This document shows positions 19,093-28,033 of a stretch of 64,000 nucleotides of DNA, one piece after another. The notes under the pieces are model-generated. The model searched no databases, was not told where the DNA came from, and worked only from the letters and a program-made list of their open reading frames with translations. This DNA comes from Candidatus Krumholzibacteriota bacterium (GTDB lineage Bacteria; Krumholzibacteriota; Krumholzibacteriia; LZORAL124-64-63), in NCBI GenBank assembly GCA_024275485.1, contig JAJRZA010000067.1:45954-109953 (forward strand), given 5' to 3'. The position numbers and the translations under genes are program-made. Every line of letters begins with the position of its first letter. The first letter of the stretch is position 1.

Positions 19093-19905
19093 TTATTTGG
19101 CCGGCTTCTCGTCACCGGCGGCTTTGACTTTGCTTTCTTCGCCATCTAGGGTGGCGCTGGCAGCAGCAGCTTCGGCTTTGGGGGCCTTGGCCATCTCAAC
19201 AGGCTTGTCGGCGCCTTCCTCGCGCTGGCTGCGCCCTTCTTCGATGGCTTCGGCCATGGTCCGGGCAAAAAGCGTGATGGCGCGGATGGCGTCATCATTT
19301 CCCGGGATTGGATAGTCCACCAGTGTGGGATCACAATTGGTGTCCACAATGCCGATAACGGGAATACCCAACTTGCGGGCTTCCTTGACGGCAGTCTCTT
19401 CTTCGGCAGTATCGACGACAAAGACTGCGCTGGGCAGTTTGGTCATGTTGCGAACCCCACCGAGATTGTTGTTGAGTTTTTCAAATTTGCGACTGAATTC
19501 CAGCTGTTCCTTCTTGGAGAAATTCTCGATGCGGCAATCGTTCATCATCGCTTCGATCTCTTCGAGCTTCTGGACACTCTTGTAAATGGTCTGGTGGTTG
19601 GTCAGCATTCCACCGAGCCACCGCTCGATCACGTAAGGCATGTTGACCCGATCGGCGAATTCCTTGATGGCAACCTTGGCCTGCTTCTTGGTACCAACAA
19701 AAAGCACGGTGCCGCCCTTGGCCGAAACGGTCTTCAGGAAGGCGCTGGCCTTGTTCAGCTGGCGCAGGGTGCGTTGCAGATCGATGATGTAAATGCCACC
19801 CCGGGCAATGAAAATGTATGGTTTCATCTTGGGGTTCCACTTGCGGGTCTGGTGCCCGAAGTGCACGCCTGCTTCGAGCAGGTCTTTCAGTCCGACTTTA
19901 GCCAT
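19093..19905 (-). CDS. rpsB: 30S ribosomal protein S2
   Basis: S2 is a component of the small ribosomal subunit body. Typical segments are LLEAGVHFGHQTRKWNPKMKPYIF, GTVLFVGTKKQAK, ERWLGGMLTNHQT and VDTNCDPTLVDYPIPGNDDAIRAI. The protein ends in an acidic, alanine-rich tail (about 45 residues) beyond the conserved core. The ORF track's GTG at 19917 lies inside the Shine-Dalgarno region; the ATG at 19905 has GGAGG five bases upstream and gives 270 residues. tsf follows, as in most bacteria. Confidence 0.97.
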   Translation of the reverse strand: MAKVGLKDLLEAGVHFGHQTRKWNPKMKPYIFIARGGIYIIDLQRTLRQLNKASAFLKTVSAKGGTVLFVGTKKQAKVAIKEFADRVNMPYVIERWLGGMLTNHQTIYKSVQKLEEIEAMMNDCRIENFSKKEQLEFSRKFEKLNNNLGGVRNMTKLPSAVFVVDTAEEETAVKEARKLGIPVIGIVDTNCDPTLVDYPIPGNDDAIRAITLFARTMAEAIEEGRSQREEGADKPVEMAKAPKAEAAAASATLDGEESKVKAAGDEKPAK

Positions 19906-20095
19906 GACAGCCTCCACTTAAAGGTTGAGCCTCCCCCACCATCATTGAACCGGAACAAACACGCCAAAGATGCAATCTTATTGGTGCCACCTGGTCCCGC
20001 TCTCCGGCAGGGTGTGTATTGTTGATCTGCCCGACTCCAAAACGCGAAGGGCAAATTTTTGTATCCCAAGCTGAAAACTGAAACGTGGTTTCGGC

Positions 20096-20482
20096 TTAAC
20101 GCTTGGAGAACTGGAACCGCTTGCGGGCACCCGGCTGGCCGTATTTTTTACGTTCGACCATGCGGCTGTCGCGAGTCAGGAAACCGTGCTTGCGCATGGC
20201 TTTGCGGTTTTCCTCATTGGCCACGACCAGCGCCCGTGCCAGGCCATGACGCAAAGCGCCGGCCTGACCGGTGATGCCGCCACCCTTGACGGTGCACCAA
20301 ACGTCGAAATCGCCTTCGACGCCCAGACGAGTCAGGGGCATGAGGGCTTGCTGACGCACAGCTTCGCCAAAGTATTCCACAACCTCTCGGTTATTGATTT
20401 TGATCTGGCCGGTGCCTTGGGTGACCCACACCCTGGCGATGGCGGTCTTTCGGCGACCTGTGGCGTAATACCGCTCTTCCAA
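20096..20482 (-). CDS. rpsI: 30S ribosomal protein S9
   Basis: S9 is located in the head of the small subunit; its C-terminal tail reaches the P-site tRNA. The product ends in the canonical KYGQPGARKRFQFSKR and contains YYATGRRKTAIARV and KGGGITGQAGALRHGLARAL. The ORF track starts at a TTG at 20506. I prefer the TTG at 20482, which is preceded by GGAGG at seven bases and yields the typical start MEERYYATGRRK and 128 residues. rplM lies upstream, as in the conserved L13-S9 operon. Confidence 0.96.
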   Translation of the reverse strand: MEERYYATGRRKTAIARVWVTQGTGQIKINNREVVEYFGEAVRQQALMPLTRLGVEGDFDVWCTVKGGGITGQAGALRHGLARALVVANEENRKAMRKHGFLTRDSRMVERKKYGQPGARKRFQFSKR

Positions 20483-20591
20483 CTTCGTACCTCCATTAGT
20501 ACTCAATTTATTGGCCCATTCTCAGGAAAACGGGCGTCAATGGTCAATTCAGCCAACCCCGATACACCGGAGAGTCCCGACATTTCGGAGA

Positions 20592-21026
20592 TTAGCCTTC
20601 CAGTTCGACAATCCGAGGCTGCTGGGCACTTTGAGTGTGCTCACCACCGGCATAAACGCGCAGGTTTTTTAACTGGGCAATACCCAACTTGGTCTTGGGC
20701 AGCATACCCTTGACTGCGCGCATGATGACTTCTTCGGGACGGGTTTCCATGAGTTTTTTCATGGTGGTGACCCGCTGTCCACCCATGTAACCGGTATGGC
20801 TCAGGTAGACTTTCTTCTCAAGCTTCTGGCCGGTGATTTTCACCTTGGCGGCGTTCAGGACGATAACGTTGTCACCCATGTCCAGGTGGGCCGTAAAAGT
20901 GGGCTTGTGCTTTCCTCGTAGGAAGGAAGCCACCTGGGTGGACAACCGGCCCAGCGGTATGCCTTCGGCGTCAACAACCAGCCAGTCTTTGCTGATTTCG
21001 TCCAGTTTCATGCTGTAGGTCTTCAC
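20592..21026 (-). CDS. rplM: 50S ribosomal protein L13
   Basis: L13 is an early-assembly protein of the large subunit. The 144-residue length is typical. Motifs are WLVVDAEGIPLGRLSTQVASFLRGKHKP, GDNVIVLNAAKVKITGQK, YLSHTGYMGGQR and VKGMLPKTKLG. The start is GTG at 21026 with GAGGAG eight bases upstream. The gene has a long, structured 5' leader behind a consensus-like promoter, suggesting post-transcriptional control of the L13-S9 operon. Confidence 0.97.
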   Translation of the reverse strand: MKTYSMKLDEISKDWLVVDAEGIPLGRLSTQVASFLRGKHKPTFTAHLDMGDNVIVLNAAKVKITGQKLEKKVYLSHTGYMGGQRVTTMKKLMETRPEEVIMRAVKGMLPKTKLGIAQLKNLRVYAGGEHTQSAQQPRIVELEG

Positions 21027-21044
21027 GGAATTTTCTCCTCAGAC

Positions 21045-21061
21045 AGTCGGTCAACCCGACT
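21045..21061 (-). promoter_or_regulatory. Hairpin just upstream of the rplM ribosome-binding site
   Basis: On the minus strand AGTCGG-GTTGA-CCGACT forms a six-pair stem ending about 10 bases before the GAGGAG Shine-Dalgarno sequence of rplM. It could modulate ribosome access together with the larger upstream structure. No homologous element was recognised. Confidence 0.45.
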
Positions 21062-21139
21062 TCACCACAAAAGAACCCACCGAACACACGTCAGCGACCC
21101 GGCGCCACCCGTTTTCGGCAGATTGGTGTAAACTGTTTT

Positions 21140-21231
21140 CCTGCAACAGGTAACCCCAGCATTGCCAGGGCTTTCCGAACAAATCGGAGGGGGTTACACC
21201 ACCAGAAATTCGGGGATCCGGCTGGTGCAGG
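21140..21231 (-). ncRNA. Candidate branched leader RNA of the rplM-rpsI operon
   Basis: The predicted 5' end of the rplM transcript can fold into a three-way junction. P1 is CCTGCA (21226-21231) with TGCAGG (21140-21145). P2 is CCAG with CTGG, enclosing CGG-ATCC-CCG. P3 is GGTGTAACCCC (21190-21200) with GGGGTTACC (21149-21157), containing an inner hairpin TCCGA-TTTGT-TCGGA. P1 begins at the expected transcription start. L13 leaders are known regulatory RNAs in other bacteria, but this fold is derived by eye and not matched to any family. Confidence 0.55.
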
Positions 21232-21237
21232 GCAGGT

Positions 21238-21266
21238 AACTTAGTAATAGGACAAGCGATTGTCAA
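21238..21266 (-). promoter_or_regulatory. Promoter of rplM-rpsI
   Basis: On the minus strand a perfect -35 TTGACA (21261-21266) is followed after 17 bases by TAAGTT (21238-21243), matching the -10 at three positions. The inferred transcription start near 21231 coincides with the first base of the predicted leader stem. Confidence 0.5.
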
Positions 21267-21291
21267 GAAGCCAGGAAGGTAACTTGTGGGG

Positions 21292-21335
21292 AAAAATAAG
21301 CCAATTTTCGGACTTTTTGGAGGTCCGAAATCGGC
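21292..21335 (-). terminator. Rho-independent terminator after mtnA
   Basis: Downstream of the mtnA stop the minus strand has GCCGATTTCGGAC pairing with GTCCGAAAATTGGC (one bulge, one wobble) and a T-rich tail TATTTTT. It closes the recJ-rel-dtd-maf-mtnA unit and insulates the rplM promoter. Confidence 0.85.
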
Positions 21336-21350
21336 CTGCTGGCCTCATGA

Positions 21351-22415
21351 CTACTTCCACACCTTTGCCAAATTCTCCCGGTAGGGCGGCCGAACCACCC
21401 CATGCTCCGTAATAATCGCCGAGATCAAATCATTCGGCGTCACATCAAAAGCCGGATTCCAGGCTCCAACTCCTTCAGGGGTGGCCCTGCCCCCATGAAA
21501 TTCATGGACTTCATGGGGATCGCGCAATTCGATGGCGATGTCATCGCCCGTCTTGGTGGCTGCGTCAAAAGTCGATCCCGGCGCGGCCACGTAAAACGGT
21601 ACTCCATGGCGGTTGGCCAGCACCGCCAAGGGATAAGTTCCGATCTTGTTGGCAACATCCCCATTGGCGGCAATGCGGTCAGCCCCGGTGATGACGGCAT
21701 CGACCTTGCCCTGGCTCATGATGCTGGCAGCTGCCGAGTCGCATATCACGGTGACTTCGATACCCTGGTTTTGAAGTTCCCAGGCCGTCAGCCGGGAGCC
21801 TTGCAATAGGGGCCGGGTCTCGTCGGCAAAAACGCTGATTGTTTTTCCTGATTCCTTGGCGGCGAAAACCACCCCGACGGCTGTGCCATATCCACCTGTG
21901 GCCAGGCCACCTGCGTTGCAGTGGGTCAGAACCGTGGCAAAGTCAGGCAGCAACTGCTGACCGTGCATTCCCAGGCTCCGGCACATGGCCACATCCTCAT
22001 CCAACACCGCCTGTGCCTCGACCAGAAGATCAATGGCGATTTCATCGGCAGTTTTGCCATGGGCCACCAACTGTTCAGCCAGCGAACCCAGCCGGTCCAA
22101 GGCCCAAAAAAGATTGACCGCTGTGGGACGGGTGGCCGACAGTTGTTCCCTGTCTTTCTGAAAACGAGCCAGAATGCCGGTGATGTGGCTCTCTTTTTCC
22201 ATGGCCAGACGCCAGGACAGCGCCAAACCAAAACCCGCAGCCACACCAATGGCAGGTGCCCCGCGCACAGCCAGCTCGCCGATGGCGAGACAAAGACTGG
22301 TAACACTACCACACCGGCGCCAAGTGAGGCGCTCCGGTAGCAGGGTCTGGTCAATGAGCACGACTTCCTGGTCGTCCCAGGTCACAACCGGAAAAGGAAA
22401 GGGCAGAGCGGTCAT
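21351..22415 (-). CDS. mtnA: S-methyl-5-thioribose-1-phosphate isomerase
   Basis: This is an aldose-ketose isomerase of methionine salvage, converting methylthioribose 1-phosphate to methylthioribulose 1-phosphate. It belongs to the eIF2B-alpha/beta/delta-like fold. Visible blocks are VRGAPAIGVAAGFG, LTHCNAGGLATGGYGTA (catalytic Cys region), DETRPLLQGSRLTAWEL and AVITGADRIAANGDVANKIGTY (catalytic Asp region). The 354-residue length is typical. GAGG precedes the ATG by seven bases, nine bases after maf. No other methionine-salvage gene is in the window. Ribose-1,5-bisphosphate isomerase is a less likely alternative. Confidence 0.9.
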   Translation of the reverse strand: MTALPFPFPVVTWDDQEVVLIDQTLLPERLTWRRCGSVTSLCLAIGELAVRGAPAIGVAAGFGLALSWRLAMEKESHITGILARFQKDREQLSATRPTAVNLFWALDRLGSLAEQLVAHGKTADEIAIDLLVEAQAVLDEDVAMCRSLGMHGQQLLPDFATVLTHCNAGGLATGGYGTAVGVVFAAKESGKTISVFADETRPLLQGSRLTAWELQNQGIEVTVICDSAAASIMSQGKVDAVITGADRIAANGDVANKIGTYPLAVLANRHGVPFYVAAPGSTFDAATKTGDDIAIELRDPHEVHEFHGGRATPEGVGAWNPAFDVTPNDLISAIITEHGVVRPPYRENLAKVWK

Positions 22416-22424
22416 GTCATTACC

Positions 22425-23057
22425 TCACAACTGATATTTAGAGAATACCGAACGCAGGGTCTCACCCAACAGGGACAAAGGCAAGCCCATTACATTGAAA
22501 TAGCAGCCCTCAACTCCACGCACCATCAGCGCACCGTAGCCCTGAATACCGTATGCCCCCGCCTTGTCCATGGGTTCGCCCGTGGCCACATAACGCCCGA
22601 TGGCATCTTCAGCCAGGGAAAGAAACTCAACGGAGGTGGTTTCGTGGACCGTGATACCAGGATGGCCGGCTGGACCCCCACACAACGTGATGGCCGAAAT
22701 CACGGTATGACTCCGTCCCGACAATCGACTCAGCAATACCATTGCCTCTTCAACATCCACGGGTTTCTCCAGAATATCACCGTCAAGCACCACGATGGTA
22801 TCGGCCCCCAATACCAAGCGGCCGGGATGAATTTCAGCCACGGCCAGGGCTTTGGCGGCCGCCAGTTTCTCGGCGTAGAGATGAGGCTTGGTATCCAGGT
22901 CGATCAGGGTGGCTGCCAGCTCGGCCTCCACATCCGGTGCTGCAATGATCTGAAAAGGAATTCCCGCCACCTGGAGCAATTCGGCCCGGCGGGGAGAACG
23001 GCTGGCCAGGATCAATTCAAGATCCGCAGGCCAATGGATAAAAGGAGTGGTGGTCAC
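22425..23057 (-). CDS. maf: Maf-family nucleotide pyrophosphatase
   Basis: This is a housecleaning pyrophosphatase that hydrolyses non-canonical or excess nucleoside triphosphates (dTTP/UTP in the YhdE subgroup). The N-terminal LILASRSPRRAELL, the catalytic Asp in VLGADTIVVLDG, and DKAGAYGIQGYGALMVRGVEGCYFNVMGLPL are diagnostic. The ORF track extends to 23168. The GTG at 23057 overlaps the dtd stop as GTGA and gives 210 residues, near the typical 190-200. It is coupled to dtd and mtnA. Confidence 0.93.
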   Translation of the reverse strand: MTTTPFIHWPADLELILASRSPRRAELLQVAGIPFQIIAAPDVEAELAATLIDLDTKPHLYAEKLAAAKALAVAEIHPGRLVLGADTIVVLDGDILEKPVDVEEAMVLLSRLSGRSHTVISAITLCGGPAGHPGITVHETTSVEFLSLAEDAIGRYVATGEPMDKAGAYGIQGYGALMVRGVEGCYFNVMGLPLSLLGETLRSVFSKYQL

Positions 23058-23515
23058 TTTTCCCCCCCGCAAGGATGGTCGCGGTCGATGATCAGGGTAA
23101 CCGGACCCTGGTTGATCAGGCTGACATTCATGGAAGTTCCGAATACCCCTTCGGCCACGGTGGGCCATTGTTGACGAAGCAGGGCTCCAAAACGGTTGTA
23201 AAGTGAGCGGGCTTCATCCGGTGGCGCAGAGCCGATAAAGCTGGGCCGCATTCCCTTGCGACAATTCCCATACAGAGTGAACTGACTCACCAGCAGAATG
23301 CCGCCGCCTACATCCTTGAGGGACAGGTTCATCTTGCCCTGGTCGTCGCAGAAGATGCGCAGGTTGACCAGTTTTTTGACCATCCAGGCCAACTCGGTTT
23401 CCGTATCGCCCGCAGCAAAAGCCACCAAAACAACCAATCCACTGTCAATGGCACCGCTGACCCTGCCCTCGATCTCCACCTGGGCGAGCCCACTTCTTTG
23501 CACCACACAACGCAT
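23054..23515 (-). CDS. dtd: D-aminoacyl-tRNA deacylase
   Basis: DTD hydrolyses D-amino acids mischarged on tRNA. The 153-residue length is typical. It contains the SQFTLYGNCRKGMRPSF motif, and the Gly-cisPro segment reads NQGPVTLIID, as in chiral-proofreading enzymes. Its ATG is one base after the rel stop, with the Shine-Dalgarno inside rel. Its stop overlaps the maf GTG. Confidence 0.95.
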   Translation of the reverse strand: MRCVVQRSGLAQVEIEGRVSGAIDSGLVVLVAFAAGDTETELAWMVKKLVNLRIFCDDQGKMNLSLKDVGGGILLVSQFTLYGNCRKGMRPSFIGSAPPDEARSLYNRFGALLRQQWPTVAEGVFGTSMNVSLINQGPVTLIIDRDHPCGGEK

Positions 23516-23516
23516 A

Positions 23517-25685
23517 TCAATTCAACTGGTAACGCTGGATGCTCTGCACCCCGCGCACCTTGCCGATGGAGGTCAGGATTTTTTCCAGTTTGTTCAGGTT
23601 TTTCACCTCAACAACCAGGGTTACGGTGGAAAGATCGCCCTCGGATGAGAAATTTCCGCTTTGGATGTTGGTGTTGGACAGGTTCAGAACTTCACTCACA
23701 TCCATCAACAGGCTTTTGCGGTCCACTGCCTGGATGATGAGCTTGACCAGGAAGGTTTGATCCGGAGCCACATCCCAGCTCACTTCAATCCGGCGCTCAG
23801 GCCCCAGGTTGGGATCGCTGAGATTGGAGCAACCTGCGCGGTGCACTGAAACTCCCCGGCCACGAGTGATGACCCCCACAATGGAATCTCCGGGAATTGG
23901 TTGACAGCAACGGGCGTAAATCACCATCAGGTTGTCCACCCCGGCCACGCGCACACCGGTGCTGCTGCGTCGCAAAAGCGAGTCGTAAAGCTCCTTGCCC
24001 CGGGTCAGAACTTTTTCTGCCGCCGATGCATTGCGGGGCGTCAACCGGCCAATGACCTTGGCGTGATTCAGATCCCCGCTACCCACGGCAGCCAGCAGTT
24101 TGTCCAACTCGCTGTAACCCATTTCCTGGGCAACATCAACCAGGTCGGCATCAATTTTCAAGTGAAGGTGGGCCCGAGTCAATTCGCGCTCCAGAATCTG
24201 TCGGCCCAGAGCCACACTCTCGGCAAACCTGCTCGTCTTCAACCAGCGCCGGATATGATGCTTGGCCCGCCCCGTCTTGACGATGTCCAACCAGCTGGCA
24301 CTGGGGTTGGGGGTCTTGCTCGTCAAGATCTCTACCGAATCGCCATTGCCCAATTCCGAACGCAGGCTGACGATGCGACCATTGACTTTGGCGCCGGTGC
24401 AACGGAAGCCCACTTCAGAGTGGATGCGAAAGGCAAAATCCAATGGGGTGGCCCCGGCCGGCAACTGAAAAACATCGCCGCCCGGGCTAAAGACAAAAAC
24501 CTCGTCCCGCAGGAAGTCGCTCATCATCGTATCCATGTACTCGCGGGGATCCGAGACATCCTCCTGCCAAGCCATGATCTGCCTCAGCATGGTCACCATT
24601 TCACCCAGACCGACAGCGTCCGTACCGCCGCCTTCCTTGTACCGCCAATGGGCGGCGATACCCAGCTCGGCGCGTTCATGCATCTTGTCGGTGCGGATCT
24701 GCACCTCGATGTACTTGCCCTGGGGCGTGCGCACCGTTGAATGAAGCGACTGGTACATATTGGGCTTGGGGGTGGCGATGAAATCCTTGATACGGTCGGA
24801 CAAGGGAGGGAACAGGGTATGCAGTTCACCCAGGGCGTGATAGCAGTCGGCCTTGGTTTCGACAATAATGCGCAGAGCCAGCAAATCGTAAACCCGTTCC
24901 AGTCCAATTTCCTGGGCTTCCATCTTACGATAGATGGAATAAAAATGCTTGGGGCGGCCGGTAATGACACACTTGACCCCGGTTTTTTCCATGCTTTCCC
25001 GCAATGGGATCAGCAGCTTCTTGATCAGCCGTTCGCGTTCGGAGCGGGTTTGGTTGATGCCCCGTTCAATTTCAAAATACTTGCCGGGCAACAAGACCTT
25101 GAATGCCAGATCCTCCAACTCCCACTTGATCTTGGCAATGCCGAAGCGGTTGGCAAAGGGTACATACACATCCATGGTTTCCTGGGCGATGGCCTGTTGC
25201 CGGTCCTGCGAAAGAAACTCAATGGTGCGCATGTTGTGCAGGCGATCGGCCAGCTTGATCAGCACCGTGCGCGGATCATTGGCGATGGACAAAACCAGTT
25301 TGCGGTATGTCTCAGCCTTACGGGCTTCCTTGTTCACTTCCTTCAAGCCGCTGATCTTGGTTACCCCATTGACCATGTTGGCCACTTCGGATCCAAAACG
25401 GTCGACAATATCCTGGTGAGCGTATGGAGTGTCTTCCACCACATCGTGCAGCATGGCAGCAATGAGAGTATCGACGTCCATACGCAGGTCGGTCAAAATA
25501 TTGGCTACGGTGATGGCGTGCAGGAAGAATGGGTCTCCGCTTTTGCGCTTCTGACCCTCGTGGGCCTCCTGGGCAAAATGAAAGGCCTCCCACAATCGAT
25601 CCTTGTCCGCCTGGGGATTGAAAACCTCAACCCGTTCCCATATGCCCTCCATGATGGTTTGGCAGAGTTTGGGCTGAGAGCTCAT
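23517..25685 (-). CDS. rel: Bifunctional (p)ppGpp synthetase/hydrolase, Rel/SpoT type
   Basis: This is the stringent-response enzyme. Domains in order: an HD hydrolase at about residues 40-190 with intact FFLHAITVA and MLHDVVEDT, suggesting hydrolase activity. A nucleotidyltransferase follows at about 230-350 (KHFYSIYRKM, YDLLALRIIV, FIATPKPNMYQSLHSTV, IEVQIRTDKMHERAELGIAAHW). Then come a TGS domain (VFVFSPGGDVFQLPAGATPLDFAF), a helical/zinc-finger-like region with ARCCQPIPGDSIVG, and a C-terminal ACT domain. The start ATG overlaps the recJ stop (ATGA). As the only long RSH gene seen, it is probably the main enzyme. Confidence 0.95.
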   Translation of the reverse strand: MSSQPKLCQTIMEGIWERVEVFNPQADKDRLWEAFHFAQEAHEGQKRKSGDPFFLHAITVANILTDLRMDVDTLIAAMLHDVVEDTPYAHQDIVDRFGSEVANMVNGVTKISGLKEVNKEARKAETYRKLVLSIANDPRTVLIKLADRLHNMRTIEFLSQDRQQAIAQETMDVYVPFANRFGIAKIKWELEDLAFKVLLPGKYFEIERGINQTRSERERLIKKLLIPLRESMEKTGVKCVITGRPKHFYSIYRKMEAQEIGLERVYDLLALRIIVETKADCYHALGELHTLFPPLSDRIKDFIATPKPNMYQSLHSTVRTPQGKYIEVQIRTDKMHERAELGIAAHWRYKEGGGTDAVGLGEMVTMLRQIMAWQEDVSDPREYMDTMMSDFLRDEVFVFSPGGDVFQLPAGATPLDFAFRIHSEVGFRCTGAKVNGRIVSLRSELGNGDSVEILTSKTPNPSASWLDIVKTGRAKHHIRRWLKTSRFAESVALGRQILERELTRAHLHLKIDADLVDVAQEMGYSELDKLLAAVGSGDLNHAKVIGRLTPRNASAAEKVLTRGKELYDSLLRRSSTGVRVAGVDNLMVIYARCCQPIPGDSIVGVITRGRGVSVHRAGCSNLSDPNLGPERRIEVSWDVAPDQTFLVKLIIQAVDRKSLLMDVSEVLNLSNTNIQSGNFSSEGDLSTVTLVVEVKNLNKLEKILTSIGKVRGVQSIQRYQLN

Positions 25686-27556
25686 GACGATTCGGCAGGC
25701 TTAATATCCACCAGCAGTTGCTGGACCGGATCGTATTGGCCGTGACGGGGCCGAAAGGTGCTGCGCCCCACCTGAAAAAGAACATCCCAGCGACGATCCA
25801 ATACACCCTTGGCTGATAGTTTTTCATGGGCCAGCATGCGCCGCCAGGCATCGCCACTGCCAAAGGAGACAAACTCGCGACTCAGTGCCGGGGTTTCATC
25901 GGTGTTGGCGATGGCCGGTCCTCGGAACGCAAAACGCAGGTGAGCCCCCCCACTCAGGGGTGTTGGCTGACGCAGGAGTTGCAAATTGTTGCAACGAAAA
26001 ATTGGCTTACGGTTGCCCGCCCCAAAGGGCTCCAGGTGTTCCATTTCCGAAACCAGGCGGGCCACATCCTGGGCACAGAGCTCGTCCATGCACAGATCCA
26101 GGTCATAACCTTCCGGCACCGGACCGGTGTGGGGCATCTCACGAAGGACCTTCAAAAACTCTTCCCTGAAGTCGGAGATATCCCGGGTCCGCAAAGTCAT
26201 GCCGGCAGCTTGGGCATGGCCGCCATGACGCAACAAATACCCACTGCACCTGTCCATGGCCGACTTCACGTCAACATGGGGCACACTGCGTGCTGACCCA
26301 CGTGCTTCGTGGCCTTCGACCGATATTAGGATAACCGGCAATTGGTACTGCTCCACCAAACGGGCCGCTCCAATGCCGATGATACCCTTGTGCCAGGCCT
26401 TGCTCTCCAGAACCAACCCACAATCGCCCCTTTGCACATAGGGCAACGCCATTTCCAGCGCTTCACCTTTGAGCAGAATATCCTGCTCCTTGCGGCGGGT
26501 GTTGGTGCGATCCGCTTCGGCTGCCAGTTCCCGGGCCGTGCCTTCGTCTTTGGTCAGCAAGAGTTCCAGAGCGGACATCACCCGGCCAATGCGTCCACAG
26601 GCGTTGATGCGTGGGGCCAGTTGGTAGGCAAAATCGCTGGTGGTCACCGGGAAACCCCGATCCAGGCCCGCGACTGCCAGCAGGGCAGCCAATCCGACGC
26701 GAATTCGGGACCGATCATTGAAACGCTTCAAACCGTTTTTGACCAGGATGCGGTTCTCCCCCACGATGGCCATTTGATCGGCCACCAGGCCGAGGGCCAC
26801 CAGGTCCAAAACCGAATCCAAAAACCCTGCGGGCAAGCAGGCCGGATTATTTTGCTGCAGGGCCTGGGCAAATTTGAATGCCACCGCCACACCACACAGC
26901 TCATCGTTGGGATAGGTGGCGCCATCGCGACGCGGATTGATCAGGGCCACGGCGTTGGGCCGTTCTTCAAAAATATGATGATCAAGGACAATGACATCCA
27001 TCCCCAGACTGCAGGCCAGGTCAATCTCTTTGGCCGCCGCCGCCCCGGTATCCACGGTGACCAGCAAGGTGACGCCTTCAGACGCCCACTGACGCACCAT
27101 GCGCTCGGCCACACCATAACCATCAGTGGCACGGTCGGGAATAAAACCAGGTTCCAGCCGAACCTGCGATCCATCGACCCGCACGGCTTCAAGGGTTTCA
27201 CACAGCAGGGCGCAACCGGTGATGCCGTCCACATCGAAATCTCCGTGAATGGCGACTCTTTCGCCCATGGCAACGGCCTTCATCATGCGGTCAACGGCAA
27301 TATCCATTTCCTGGAGTAGAAAGGGGTCGTGGAGTTGATCCAGGGAAGGAAAGAAAAAATTCTCGATGTCGCCGGTGTCGGTGAAACCCCGACCGGCCAA
27401 AATCCGGATCAAGTGATCAGAAGGGGAGAAATCGAGAGGAACCTTGCGACGGGTCAGGTCAAGCAGTTCGCCATCAACCTCAAAATGAGGTTGCCAGGGG
27501 CGACCGCTGAGGATGCCTACGTCATCCGGTGGGTTGAATCCCATCTCCAATTGCAC
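25682..27556 (-). CDS. recJ: Single-stranded-DNA-specific exonuclease RecJ
   Basis: This is a 5'-3' single-strand exonuclease of the DHH family that works in recombination and mismatch repair. Visible motifs are the manganese-binding HGDFDVDGITGCALL (the D-x-D motif reads DFDVDG), VTVDTGAAAAKEID, the DHH triad in VIVLDHHIFEERP, YQLAPRINACGRIG, and the DHHA1 motif RHGGHAQAAGMTL. A C-terminal OB-like domain ends the 624-residue protein. The GTG at 27556 has GGAGG six bases upstream. It overlaps rel by four bases. Confidence 0.94.
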   Translation of the reverse strand: MQLEMGFNPPDDVGILSGRPWQPHFEVDGELLDLTRRKVPLDFSPSDHLIRILAGRGFTDTGDIENFFFPSLDQLHDPFLLQEMDIAVDRMMKAVAMGERVAIHGDFDVDGITGCALLCETLEAVRVDGSQVRLEPGFIPDRATDGYGVAERMVRQWASEGVTLLVTVDTGAAAAKEIDLACSLGMDVIVLDHHIFEERPNAVALINPRRDGATYPNDELCGVAVAFKFAQALQQNNPACLPAGFLDSVLDLVALGLVADQMAIVGENRILVKNGLKRFNDRSRIRVGLAALLAVAGLDRGFPVTTSDFAYQLAPRINACGRIGRVMSALELLLTKDEGTARELAAEADRTNTRRKEQDILLKGEALEMALPYVQRGDCGLVLESKAWHKGIIGIGAARLVEQYQLPVILISVEGHEARGSARSVPHVDVKSAMDRCSGYLLRHGGHAQAAGMTLRTRDISDFREEFLKVLREMPHTGPVPEGYDLDLCMDELCAQDVARLVSEMEHLEPFGAGNRKPIFRCNNLQLLRQPTPLSGGAHLRFAFRGPAIANTDETPALSREFVSFGSGDAWRRMLAHEKLSAKGVLDRRWDVLFQVGRSTFRPRHGQYDPVQQLLVDIKPAESS

Positions 27557-27633
27557 TCACGTCCTCCACTACAGGCCCAGGCGGGCACGTTCAGGGAACC
27601 GCTGGCCTGAGGCCACCGGGGGAAATTTGACGT

Positions 27634-28026
27634 GAGAAGCCGGTCGTAAGCCGAGTTTTGTTGCCACGATGCAAAACACCGCAGCGACAGTCATGTATCT
27701 GGGAACGCCGTTACCGACGACCTCAAGCGACCTACCCGGAAGTACTAGCGAGGCGGACCACCTCATCCTTCTCTATTTGGTCTTGCTCCAAGTGGGGTTT
27801 ACCCTGCCACCCCTGTCACCAGGGGCGCGGTGAGCTCTTACCTCACCATTTCACCCTTACCGCGATGCCGAATTAATCCGGATTCACGGCGGTATATTTT
27901 CTGTGGCACTTTCCGTGGGATTGCTCCCCCTGGCCGTTAACCAGCACCCTGTCCTTTGGAGCTCGGACTTTCCTCGAAACCTTTCCTCAAACGGGAATGG
28001 ACCCGCGACTGTCTCTCCGACTTCTC
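27634..28026 (-). ncRNA. rnpB: RNase P RNA, bacterial type A
   Basis: This is the catalytic RNA that matures tRNA 5' ends. On the minus strand the 5' end GAGAAGTCGG pairs with the 3' end CCGGCTTCTC to form P1. The universally conserved CR-I stretch GAGGAAAGTCCGAGCTC lies near the 5' end. The 3' conserved ACTCGGCTTACGACCGGCTTC is present. Internal GGTAAGGGTGAAATGGTGAGG and CAGGGTAAACCCC are also typical. The length of about 393 nt fits type A. A near-consensus promoter ends eight bases before the 5' end. The ORF-track entries here are shadows. Confidence 0.95.
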
Positions 28027-28033
28027 ATGGTGC

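Noticed and set aside
27569-27876. Short ORFs in the rnpB region
   Set aside because: The segment is RNase P RNA by its P1 pairing and conserved blocks.
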